A DNA stretch of 54,182 nucleotides, taken from positions 1 through 54,182 of the forward strand of contig NZ_QKRB01000061.1 of the NCBI RefSeq assembly GCF_003233845.1, in the 5' to 3' direction. This DNA comes from Paenibacillus sambharensis. GTDB lineage: Bacteria > Bacillota > Bacilli > Paenibacillales > Paenibacillaceae. Shown in pieces: positions 40,401-48,402 of this stretch (its first letter is position 1; each line of letters begins with the position of its first letter). The notes below the pieces were generated by a model, which was given only the letters and a program-made list of their open reading frames with translations, ran no database searches and had not been told where the DNA came from. The translations under genes were made by a program, and so were the position numbers.

Positions 40401-43400
40401 CCGCCAGACGGATAACGGGTTCCATCCGGTCCAGCACAACCTGGTAAGGCCTGTTCAAGCCTTCATACACGAACATCGTCCTGAGCACAGGATGACAGTC
40501 GAACAGGACAGCAAGGCTGCTCCGTAAAGCCGCCTCGTCCAGCTCTCCTTCCAGCTGCAGAGACATCTGCTCGACATAGGCGGATGAATCCGCATCCTTC
40601 AGAGCATGGAACAGCATCCCCTCCTGCATCGGGGTGAGCGGATACAGGTCGGCAATTCCCGCACGGCGTTCTGCAGCCAGCGACTGAATCCCCGCCCATT
40701 CCTGCAAGCTCAGGTTATGACAGCCGTAGTCGCTTGGCGTGCGCACCGTCTCCGTCAGCTGCGCGCAGTGGTTGATGATCTCCTCCAGGTGATGGCGGAA
40801 AAGTCCGATCAGCCGTCCGGCTGTGCCATCCTCGTATTGGAGCGTGTTGTAGGTCAGGGAGAAGGTCAGTCTACCTTCCACCACCATACCGTTGAACTCC
40901 AGTTCGGCCTGCCGCTCCATGTACGGACTGATCAGCTCGCCCATGGAGAGTCTGGACAGCTCGAACAGCTCGCTTGCGATATCCTGGTCGAACTGCCCCA
41001 GGTAATTGAAGCTGATCGCAGGCTGAATCCCGCTTCCCGTGTCAGCCTCTGCCTGTTCTGCTGAGCGCCTGCCGAGTTCCTTCAGAATGCCGTAGCCAAT
41101 GCCGCGTTTCGGGATTCGACGCATACTCTCCTTCATGCTCTGGATGCAGTCAGCCAGTGTCCGGCTTCCCGCCAAATCCAGCCGTACCGGGAAGGTGCTG
41201 GTGAACCAGCCGACCGTCCGGGAGATGTTCAAATCATCTCTGATTTTCTCCCTGCCATGTCCCTCCAGCGTCACAAGCGCCTGCCCCAGTCCGCTCCAGT
41301 CACGAACAGCCAGCCCCAATGCGGTTAAGAGCAGCTCGTTCACTTCCGTTCCGTAAGCCTGGGGTGCCTGCCGGAGCAGCCTGCTGGTATCTGCCTCGCT
41401 GAGCGATGCCGTTAAGCTCCTGCTGGTCTGGTACGTATTCTTATCCGCGTGGCGGTCCGCCGGGAATGCTCCCGGGCCCTGCTCCACAGCCGCGGCCGTT
41501 ATATCCTCCCAATAAGCCGCTTCCCGCTGCAGCCGGCTGGTATCCGCATACTCCTGAAGAGCAAGGGCCCAGTCCTTGTAGGAGAAGGTTTTCTCCTGCA
41601 GCGTGAGCGGTGTTCCCTCCAATGCCTGCCGGTACAGAAGATTGAAATCCTCCAGCATAATCCGCCAGGATACGCCATCCACTACGAGATGGTGTACTGT
41701 AAGCAGCAGATGGTCGCCCTCCGGCGCCTGCATCAGAACCGCCTTGACGAGCGGCCCATCGTGCAGATCAAAGCTCTGCTGCGTCCGTTCAATAAGCTGC
41801 TCCATCTGGTACGCAGGGTTCGGCTCAGCCCGCATATCCGTTACCTGGAAGTCGAACGTCTCGCCATCCAGTCCACGTATGATCTGAACAGGCTCCTGCC
41901 CAGCTCCACTGCTGTGGAAAACGGCGCGCAGAGCATCATGATGCTGCGTCAGCTTGTCTAAGACCGCATACAGCTTCGCCGGCTCGAACCGATCCCTGCG
42001 GAGAAGCACGACCGACTGGTTGAAATGATGCGCATCCGTAAACCGCCGGCCGAAGAACCAGCGCTGGATTGGCGTCAGCGGCACCTCTCCGGTTACAGGC
42101 CCCTGCTCCGCCCTCTTCAAGGCCTTGGAGAGTGTAGCTGCAAAGCGCTTCAGCACCGGCTCCTGAAACAGCTCCTTCATCTCCATGGCATAACCCGCTT
42201 TATATAAACGGGATGAAACCTGAATCGCTTTAATCGAATCGCCGCCAAGCTGGAAGAAGCTGTCCTCGCGTCCGATCCGGCTGATTCCGAGCACCTCCTG
42301 CCAGATGCCGGCAAGAAGCTGCTCTGCTTCTCCCTGCGGAGCTGCAAACCGCCTGCCGCTGCCAGTCTCGGCAGCTGGCTCGGGCAGCGCCTGCCGGTCC
42401 GCCTTGCCGCTTGGCGCAAGCGGAATGCTGTCCAGCTGCATGAAGCGGGTCGGTATCATATAATGCGGCAGCTTCCCGGATAGAGAAGCCTGCAGCTCAC
42501 CGGTCTGCAGCGGGCCGTTCCACTCCTGCTGTGCCACGACATACGCACAGAGGTAAGCAGCCCCGTCTTCACCTGTCCGGTCGATCACGACGGCTTCCCG
42601 TACGCCTGGACAAGCGAGCAGTGCCTCCTCGATTTCCCCGAGCTCAATGCGATAGCCGCGGATTTTCACCTGATGATCAATCCGCCCAAGGTACTCAATC
42701 CGGCCATCCGGACGGAACCTGGCAAGGTCGCCGGTACGGTACAGCCGCTCACCCTTCCGGTAGGGGTGGTCTACAAATTTCTCCGCCGTCAGCTCGGGCC
42801 TGTTCAAGTAGCCTCTGGCGAGACCCGCCCCGCTGACACACAGCTCGCCTGGGACGCCGATCGGAAGCAGGCGCTGCCGTTCATCGAGAATGAACGCCTG
42901 CATATTGCCGTTCGGCCCTCCGATAGTAATGTCGCTCTCCCCGCCCGCCAGAACAAGATGCGTCGAGGTGACGCTGTTCTCGGTCGGACCGTATTCATTC
43001 ACGAGCACGGTTTCGGGGCAGTGATGCCAGTGGGCCTGTACAACGGCTGCGGTCAGCCGCTCCCCGCCCAGCGCCGCAATACGCAGAGTCTTCAGCTGTC
43101 CCGGTTCAGAGCAGCCAAGAATGCCCGCATACAAGGACGGTATGCACATCAGGTGCGTAGCCTGCTCGGAGACAACCTTGTCCCTGATGCCTGCCGGGTC
43201 TCTGGCTTCCCGCTCATCCAGCATGACGACCGCCGCTCCGCCAAACAGAGGCGACAGGCAGCCGATGATGAAGCCGTCGAAGGCGTACGGATAAATGGCT
43301 AGTGCCGTGTCACGGCCATCAAAGCGGTATACGGTCTGGCGCCATTGAAGTGTGGCTGCAATGCTGCGGTGCTCAATCATAACGCCCTTCGGCAGACCGG

Positions 43401-46400
43401 TAGAGCCTGAGGTGTAGATGACGTAAGCCAGATCCCCGGACTGTGCGGTACGCGGCAGATTGGCGCCCTCATACTGCTCAAGCAAAGCCTGGTCCCTCAT
43501 ATCAATCACACGGCCGCCGTCAGCCGGCAGCAGGCCCGCTGCAGCATCGTGATTCGTCACAATCAGCCGTACTCCGCTGTCCTCTGCAAAATAACGAAGC
43601 CTCTCCGCCGGATAGCTCGGGTCCAGCGGCAGGTATGCCGCTCCCGCCTTTAGAATCGCGAGCATCGCCGTTACGACATCGACGGAACGGTCCGTCGATA
43701 CCCCGACAATCTGTCCCGGTGCGGCTCCCTCGCTGCGCAGCAGCCTGGCCAGCCGGTTCGCACGGTCATTCAGCTCGCCGAAGGTCAGTCTCCGGCTGCT
43801 GTCAGCCAGTGCGGGATGATCCGGCGTGCGGGCCGCCTGCTCTTCAAACAGCTCATGCAGCAGCTTGTCCTCCACCAGCAGCTCCGTGCGGTTGAATGCA
43901 TGCAGCAGCAGCTCCTTCTCCTGCTCCGGCAGGCAGCTCACATCCGCAAGAGCCGTATCCGCCTCCCTGGCAATCAGATGCAGCAGTTCCTGGTAGTGCG
44001 CGGCCCAGCGCTCGATCGTAGCAGGGTGGAACAAGTCGGTGCTGTACTCCAGCTCAAAGCTCAAACCGCCGCCGTGCTGCGATCCGATCAAGGTCAAATC
44101 ATATTTGGCCATATCGGCCTGTACAGCCAGCGGCGTTACATGCAGTCCGCTCAGCTTCATCTCTTCCTCATCCATGTTCTGCAGCGCAAACATCGTATCA
44201 AACAGCGGATTTCGCCCGGTATCCCGCTCGGGGGCAAGACGGTGAACCAGCTCCTCGAACGGGTAATCCTGATGCTCTAGCGACTGCAGGACCAGCTCCC
44301 TGATCCCAAGCAGCAGCTCGCGCACCGTCTGATCCGGCCGGGAGACCGTACGCAGCGGCAGCGTGTTCACGAACATGCCCAGCATCCGGTGCATGTCGGC
44401 ATGCGTCCGGCCGGATACCGGCGTGCCGATCACGATGTCCCGCTGGCCGGAGTGGCCCGCAAGCAGCAGATGATAAGCGGCAAGCAGCACCATATACAGC
44501 GTGGAACCGGTGTCTGCCGCAAGCTGCTCAAGCCGCGCCGCAGCCGCAGGGTCTACGGTAAACACCGTACGGTTGCCAGCAAACCGGCGCACCGCTGGCC
44601 GGGTATAATCGGCTGGCAGCTGCAGCACCGGAATGCCATCTGCGAAGGTGTTCAGCCAGTACTTCCCGTCTTCTTCGCTTTCCCCCGCCGCAAGCCGTTC
44701 ATGCTGCCAGACCGCATAATCCTTGTAATGCAGCTCAAGCGGGGCCAGCGTCTCTTCGTTATACAGCTCTATAAAATCACGGACGAACAGCGCCGTGCTT
44801 GTACCATCGGTAATCAGGTGATGCATATCATACAGCAGGACATGCCTGTCCGCTCCCAGCTTCAGCAGCTCCATCCGCATCAGCGGCGCATGGTCCAGCT
44901 CGAACGGCCGGACAAATTGAGTCTCCATGTAAGACTGGATATAACGGGCCAGCCCCTCCCCCTCTCCATGCTCCGCTGGAGGGTGCAGTTCATGAACCGG
45001 CAGCCGGAACGGTGACGGCGGCATAATCTGCTGCACCGGCTCGCCATCCGCCATAATGAACCGGGTACGCAGCGCTTCATGCCTGTCCAGCATACGTTCC
45101 ACCGTCTGCTCCAGCTTCTCCCTGGACAAGGAACCCTCCAGCAGCAGAGCGCCAGGCAGGTGATAGCTCGTGCCGACACCCTCCATCTGGCTGAGCACAT
45201 AGAGCCGGCGCTGGGCTGAGGAGAGCGGGTAGTACGGACGCACTCCCGCCGCCGGAATGCCTTCCGGACCACCGGCAGGCGCAACATGCCCGCGCCTGCG
45301 CTCTTCCAGCAGCTCCGCCAGCTCCCGGACCGTCGGGCAGGCGAAGATGTCGCGGATTTGCACCGGCACATCGATGCTCTGCTGCATTTCCGTCACCAGC
45401 ATAACCGCCTTCAGGGAGTGGCCGCCCATCTCGAAGAAGTGATCCTGCCGCCCCACCCGCGGCAGTCCTAGCACCCTGCCCCACAGCCCGGCAAGGTGAT
45501 TTTCCAGCTCGCCCGATGGCGCTTCATAACCGGAGACCATAGGAACAGCCGGCTTCGGCAGCGCCTTGCGGTCGATTTTTCCGTTCACATTAACCGGAAT
45601 CCGCTCCAGCTCCATGAACACAGCCGGAACCATGTAATCCGGCAGAAGCCCCTCAAGCTGCTTCCGCAGCTGCTTCGTATCTGCCATGTCTTCCTGCTGC
45701 GGGACAAAATAAGCGCAAAGGTAAGCCTGATCGTTATCATCCTTCAGCGGTACAACTACACAGTCCCTAACGGCTGCCAGCTGCATCAGCTGGGTCTCAA
45801 TCTCGCCGATCTCAATACGGTGGCCGCGAATCTTCACCTGCTGGTCAATCCGGCCGAGATACTGGATATTGCCGTCCGGCATCCAGACCGCGAGGTCGCC
45901 CGTCCGGTACATTCGCTCGCCAGGTTCATACGGGTTGACTGTAAACTTCTCGTCCGTCAGGTCCGGCTTGTTCCAGTAGCCTCTAGCAAGCCCGCTTCCG
46001 GAAACACACAGCTCGCCCGGTACGCCTGCCGGTACCTGCTTCCCGCCCTTATCCAGCACATAGACACGGTGGTTGTGGACCGGAATGCCAATCGGAATAT
46101 TGTCCTGCTGCCGGTCTACATAATAGAAGGTTGTGATGACCGCATTTTCCGTCGGACCATAGTTATTGACCAGCTTGTAGGTCTGCGGCACGTACTGCTT
46201 CAGCTTGTCACCGGCTGTCAGAAGCACCCGGAGCGAGCGGTTCTGCACCTTCATGAACTGCTCGGCAAACTGGGTCGGCAGGTATGTAATCGTAATGCTG
46301 TTGGTCTCAAAATAGCGGTTCAGCCGCCCGATATCGAGCCGGATGTCCTTGTGCAGCATATGAATAGAGGCTCCGCAAATCAGGTAGGGGAAGATTTCCC

Positions 46401-48390
46401 ACACCGAACAGTCAAAGCTGAAGCCCGCATATTTGGCCGTCCGGTCCTCCGGTGTGACGCCGTACTCGCTGTTATGCCAGAAGCACAGATTGACGAGTGC
46501 GCTGTGTTCGATCATGACGCCCTTCGGCTGGCCCGTCGAGCCGGACGTATAGATAACATAAGCCAGGTCATCCGGCCTGCCGATGAGCGGCAGACGGCCC
46601 TCCGGGAACGGGACATCCACGTTATACAGCTGTTCATCCTCCAGGTTAAGGCATTCGCCCGCGAAGGAAATGGTGCCTATAAAACGGGTTTGCGTAAGCA
46701 GAATTTCCGCCCCGCTGTCCGTGAGAAAATACTGCACTCGCTCCTGCGGATAACCGGGGTCAATCGGCAGGAATGCTCCCCCTGCCTTCAGTACCGCCAG
46801 CACGCCGACGATCATCTCAAGCGACGGCTCCACCATGATGCCGACGATGCTTTCCCGGCTTACACCTCTTCCGCGCAGACGTGCCGCGAGCCTGTCTACC
46901 CGGCAGTCGAGCTCGCCGTAGGTCAGTAAGGCATCCTCGAAGACCAGCGCCGTGCGCTCCCGGTGCAGCTCTACCGCCTCGGCGAACAGCTCCATGTAAG
47001 GCTTGTGCAGCGGGTATTCTCTTGCCGTATCGTTAAACGAAGCCAGCTGCTCAGCTTCTGCCTCCGTTATGATTTCAATGGTATGCAGCGGGACGGCAGG
47101 ATCGCCGGCAGCCGCTTCGGCAAGCTTCAGCAGGTGACCGCCGATAGCCGCGACAAAACTGCTGTCATACACAGCTTCGTTATAATTAAAAGCCAGCTTG
47201 AGCTGTGCCCCGGGAACCACCATCAGGTTAAAATCATAGCTCGTCTGCTCGAAGACGCGGACGTCCTCAATCGCAAAGCCAAGTCCCGGATAGCGGCTGT
47301 CCAGCGCCTCATCGATCGGGTAGTTCTCGAATACGACAAGGTGCTGGATAAGCCCGCTGCGCAGTACGGAATCCGCCTGAATCTCGGCAAGCGGGAAGAA
47401 GGCGTTGTCGTTTGACCGGAGTGACTGCTGCTGAACAGCCTGCAGCAGCTCCGTGAAGGTTTGTCCATGCGTGCTCTGCACACGGACCGGAATCGTATTA
47501 ATGAACAGCCCAACCATCTGCTCTACGCCAGTTAACGAGGATGGACGGCCTGATACGACCGTGCCGTAAACCACGTCGTCGCTGTAATTGTATTTGTGCA
47601 GCAGCACGCCCCAGAGCGCCTGCAGCACAGTGCTTAATGTAACGCCCTGAGCCTTCGCAAGCTGTTCCAGCTTCTGTGTCAGCGCCTCGGGAAACCGGAA
47701 TTCATACTCGGAACCGCGGTAAGCACGGTCCTTCTGATCCTGGCGCATACCCGGCACCACAGCCTGCTGCTCGTAGCCTGCTAAGCATTCCTGCCAGTAG
47801 GCTCTTGCCCCGTCCTTATCCTGCTGCAGCAGCCATTCCATATAATCACTGTATGGATAGACCGCTTTCTCCAATACTGGTAAACCGCCTGCGAGCGCTT
47901 CGTAGGCCTGAAAGAAATCGTCCAGAATAATGCCAAGGCACCAGCCGTCCATAATGATATGGTGAAAGCTCCAGACCATTGCACAGCTGTCTGCTCCGGT
48001 GACCAGCACGGACACCCGCATGAGCAGGTCGCTGGTCAGGTCAAAGCCCTGCCTGCGGTCCTCCTCCTCATAGCGGCGGATGAAGGCCCGCTGCTCTTCC
48101 TCCGGAAGAGCAGCGATATCCTCCTGAATCAACGTGAGCGTCCGCTCCTGCAGCACAACCTGCAGCGGCTGCTCAACATTTTCAACCAGAAACACCGTCC
48201 GCAGCACATCATATCTGGCGATCAGCGCGTTCATGGATTGTTCGATATAGTCAAGGTTAATTGTGCCTTTAAGCGTCAAGGTCATCTGCTGGTGATAGGC
48301 GGGATGATCCTGATCCAGCAAGGAATGAAACAGCATGCCTTCCTGCATCGGTGTCAGCGGGTAAAGATTTTTGATCTGTACGCCATCCAC
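36103..48390 (-). CDS. NRPS2: C-A-T-C-A-T-E-C-A-T-C NRPS ending in a condensation domain
   Basis: 4,095 aa. C1: HHIIMDGWC at 143 (D-accepting, pairs with the NRPS1 E domain). A1 (FDCSVWE at 659): pocket D-C-W-Y-L-A-N-V-I, nearest to the GrsB leucine pocket DAWFLGNVV, so Leu-like; A10 Lys 938; T GGHSL, Ser 992. C2: HHLITDG at 1190. A2 (FDGFII at 1704): pocket D-G-I-M-A-G-E-V-T, which I cannot assign; A10 is PSGKADRQ with Lys 1996; T GGDSI, Ser 2052; E with HHLVVDGVSW at 2233, so a D-residue. C3: HHHILMDGWC near 2715. A3 (FDISVWQ at 3235): pocket D-I-W-E-M-T-A-D-D, Dab-like; A10 Lys 3530; T GGHSL, Ser 3592. C4: HHIVSDG at 3780, a complete L-accepting C domain ending the protein, with a tail closing on GDIVFEL. 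C4 must serve the Thr A domain of NRPS3 in trans. The start is GTG (no in-frame ATG nearby); AGGTGA overlaps the NRPS1 stop codon, so translation is probably coupled. Confidence 0.97.
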   Translation of the reverse strand: MDGVQIKNLYPLTPMQEGMLFHSLLDQDHPAYHQQMTLTLKGTINLDYIEQSMNALIARYDVLRTVFLVENVEQPLQVVLQERTLTLIQEDIAALPEEEQRAFIRRYEEEDRRQGFDLTSDLLMRVSVLVTGADSCAMVWSFHHIIMDGWCLGIILDDFFQAYEALAGGLPVLEKAVYPYSDYMEWLLQQDKDGARAYWQECLAGYEQQAVVPGMRQDQKDRAYRGSEYEFRFPEALTQKLEQLAKAQGVTLSTVLQALWGVLLHKYNYSDDVVYGTVVSGRPSSLTGVEQMVGLFINTIPVRVQSTHGQTFTELLQAVQQQSLRSNDNAFFPLAEIQADSVLRSGLIQHLVVFENYPIDEALDSRYPGLGFAIEDVRVFEQTSYDFNLMVVPGAQLKLAFNYNEAVYDSSFVAAIGGHLLKLAEAAAGDPAVPLHTIEIITEAEAEQLASFNDTAREYPLHKPYMELFAEAVELHRERTALVFEDALLTYGELDCRVDRLAARLRGRGVSRESIVGIMVEPSLEMIVGVLAVLKAGGAFLPIDPGYPQERVQYFLTDSGAEILLTQTRFIGTISFAGECLNLEDEQLYNVDVPFPEGRLPLIGRPDDLAYVIYTSGSTGQPKGVMIEHSALVNLCFWHNSEYGVTPEDRTAKYAGFSFDCSVWEIFPYLICGASIHMLHKDIRLDIGRLNRYFETNSITITYLPTQFAEQFMKVQNRSLRVLLTAGDKLKQYVPQTYKLVNNYGPTENAVITTFYYVDRQQDNIPIGIPVHNHRVYVLDKGGKQVPAGVPGELCVSGSGLARGYWNKPDLTDEKFTVNPYEPGERMYRTGDLAVWMPDGNIQYLGRIDQQVKIRGHRIEIGEIETQLMQLAAVRDCVVVPLKDDNDQAYLCAYFVPQQEDMADTKQLRKQLEGLLPDYMVPAVFMELERIPVNVNGKIDRKALPKPAVPMVSGYEAPSGELENHLAGLWGRVLGLPRVGRQDHFFEMGGHSLKAVMLVTEMQQSIDVPVQIRDIFACPTVRELAELLEERRRGHVAPAGGPEGIPAAGVRPYYPLSSAQRRLYVLSQMEGVGTSYHLPGALLLEGSLSREKLEQTVERMLDRHEALRTRFIMADGEPVQQIMPPSPFRLPVHELHPPAEHGEGEGLARYIQSYMETQFVRPFELDHAPLMRMELLKLGADRHVLLYDMHHLITDGTSTALFVRDFIELYNEETLAPLELHYKDYAVWQHERLAAGESEEDGKYWLNTFADGIPVLQLPADYTRPAVRRFAGNRTVFTVDPAAAARLEQLAADTGSTLYMVLLAAYHLLLAGHSGQRDIVIGTPVSGRTHADMHRMLGMFVNTLPLRTVSRPDQTVRELLLGIRELVLQSLEHQDYPFEELVHRLAPERDTGRNPLFDTMFALQNMDEEEMKLSGLHVTPLAVQADMAKYDLTLIGSQHGGGLSFELEYSTDLFHPATIERWAAHYQELLHLIAREADTALADVSCLPEQEKELLLHAFNRTELLVEDKLLHELFEEQAARTPDHPALADSSRRLTFGELNDRANRLARLLRSEGAAPGQIVGVSTDRSVDVVTAMLAILKAGAAYLPLDPSYPAERLRYFAEDSGVRLIVTNHDAAAGLLPADGGRVIDMRDQALLEQYEGANLPRTAQSGDLAYVIYTSGSTGLPKGVMIEHRSIAATLQWRQTVYRFDGRDTALAIYPYAFDGFIIGCLSPLFGGAAVVMLDEREARDPAGIRDKVVSEQATHLMCIPSLYAGILGCSEPGQLKTLRIAALGGERLTAAVVQAHWHHCPETVLVNEYGPTENSVTSTHLVLAGGESDITIGGPNGNMQAFILDERQRLLPIGVPGELCVSGAGLARGYLNRPELTAEKFVDHPYRKGERLYRTGDLARFRPDGRIEYLGRIDHQVKIRGYRIELGEIEEALLACPGVREAVVIDRTGEDGAAYLCAYVVAQQEWNGPLQTGELQASLSGKLPHYMIPTRFMQLDSIPLAPSGKADRQALPEPAAETGSGRRFAAPQGEAEQLLAGIWQEVLGISRIGREDSFFQLGGDSIKAIQVSSRLYKAGYAMEMKELFQEPVLKRFAATLSKALKRAEQGPVTGEVPLTPIQRWFFGRRFTDAHHFNQSVVLLRRDRFEPAKLYAVLDKLTQHHDALRAVFHSSGAGQEPVQIIRGLDGETFDFQVTDMRAEPNPAYQMEQLIERTQQSFDLHDGPLVKAVLMQAPEGDHLLLTVHHLVVDGVSWRIMLEDFNLLYRQALEGTPLTLQEKTFSYKDWALALQEYADTSRLQREAAYWEDITAAAVEQGPGAFPADRHADKNTYQTSRSLTASLSEADTSRLLRQAPQAYGTEVNELLLTALGLAVRDWSGLGQALVTLEGHGREKIRDDLNISRTVGWFTSTFPVRLDLAGSRTLADCIQSMKESMRRIPKRGIGYGILKELGRRSAEQAEADTGSGIQPAISFNYLGQFDQDIASELFELSRLSMGELISPYMERQAELEFNGMVVEGRLTFSLTYNTLQYEDGTAGRLIGLFRHHLEEIINHCAQLTETVRTPSDYGCHNLSLQEWAGIQSLAAERRAGIADLYPLTPMQEGMLFHALKDADSSAYVEQMSLQLEGELDEAALRSSLAVLFDCHPVLRTMFVYEGLNRPYQVVLDRMEPVIRLADWSGRAAGEQDELLSRFKQEDLARGFDLTRDPLVRLTVMKLGGEQWRLVWTHHHILMDGWCLGLLFEDLFTCYEAVLEGRTPEPAARAPYRAYIGWLQEREREEAAAYWRAYLAGYEEPATLPKSAAGRREGYEQGGVSFTLDRGLTSELNRLASLHEVTLNTVVQAVWAVVLQRYNDTDEVVFGSVVSGRPPEVAGIEEMIGLFINTIPVRFRFTGQSFGKLLQDAKQSALEAMQHDYLSLADIQAVSPLKQHLFDHILVFENTPAHQDGDSRNDRSRLGFTVADTEVYEQTSYDFDITVGPGEELFFKFSYNTRVYDEAIIRQLAGHFRQIAEQAAARPEHPAEDLELLTEADKHLLTAGFNARKAPVDMQETVPLLFEQQAAAVPDRTAVVFGEEKHSYEAVNRHANQLAHELSSRGAGHETLVAVLMERSPRMIETILGIWKAGGAYIPVDPDYPVSRKLAILQESGVRYMVSASDYLSDLPEEALSEIDCILLDQEEEAIVSRSSDNLVPLAAGDSLAYVIYTSGSTGKPKGAMIEHAGMLNHIAAEIEELSLGSHSVIAQNANHCFDISVWQMFAALTIGGTTAIAANDVILEPQRFLERIAADEVTVLEVVPSYLALLMDEIRVRQGHGLALQYLMITGETVKPAMVKQWFELCPDIRMVNAYGPAEAADDISQYVMERAPELDPVPIGGPVRNMNLYIVDRQLRLLPVGAVGEICVSGIGVGRGYLNDEERTKAVFMEDPYAAEKGLRMYRTGDLGRWLPDGTVAFYGRRDNQVKIRGYRVELGEIEAKLVEHAQVREAVVLDAADSQGGRYLCAYIVSTGGEISAAELRKHAAELLPDYMVPSVFLMLDEMPLSPNGKIDRRALPQPDRLQADGWNQASAEAGTRTEMEQGLAQIWSQILGVGAGQISRAHSFFELGGHSLKAMALVAQVRGQLGAELTIRDIFASPVLMEQAALLEGRQSNRTGIIKPAQKRGSYPVSSAQKRMFIASQMPGAELSYNIPQFTLMEGRLDEERLRQALEELVHRHEALRTSFTLAGGEPVQRIHDDARLELEVYRLGGDVEEPAVDEAVQSIIDAFVRPFDLGKAPLMRAGFIRLSEEQTLLMLDVHHIVSDGVTSGLLAAEFAAFYRGEALPLPAVHYKDFAVWQQEQMQDELFSRQERYWLEQLAGELPVLQLPTDYVRPSYKSYAGDRMEFGTDERLASAIQARLAETGTTLYMYLLAAFHVLLSKYSGQQDIIVGSPVAGRHYAGLEQVCGMFVNTLPLRIRSSGEWTFGELLEQAKEMALGAYENQDYPMDELVPMLQMAADPGRSPLFDAVLVIQNLDEPEVDLGSVKLRPYPVENKTAKFDVTLMAVEEDGRLSFSMEYCTALFRQETIRQMTDDYCRILQTVAVDPMIRLDDIRLSETPAVEDRAIDGDIVFEL

Positions 48391-48396
48391 TTCGTT

Positions 48397-48402
48397 TCAC
48401 CT
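48397..48402 (-). promoter_or_regulatory. Ribosome binding site of NRPS2 overlapping the NRPS1 stop
   Basis: AGGTGA overlaps the TAG stop codon of NRPS1 and stands 6 nt before the GTG start of NRPS2, an arrangement expected for translational coupling of two proteins needed in equal amounts. Confidence 0.7.
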
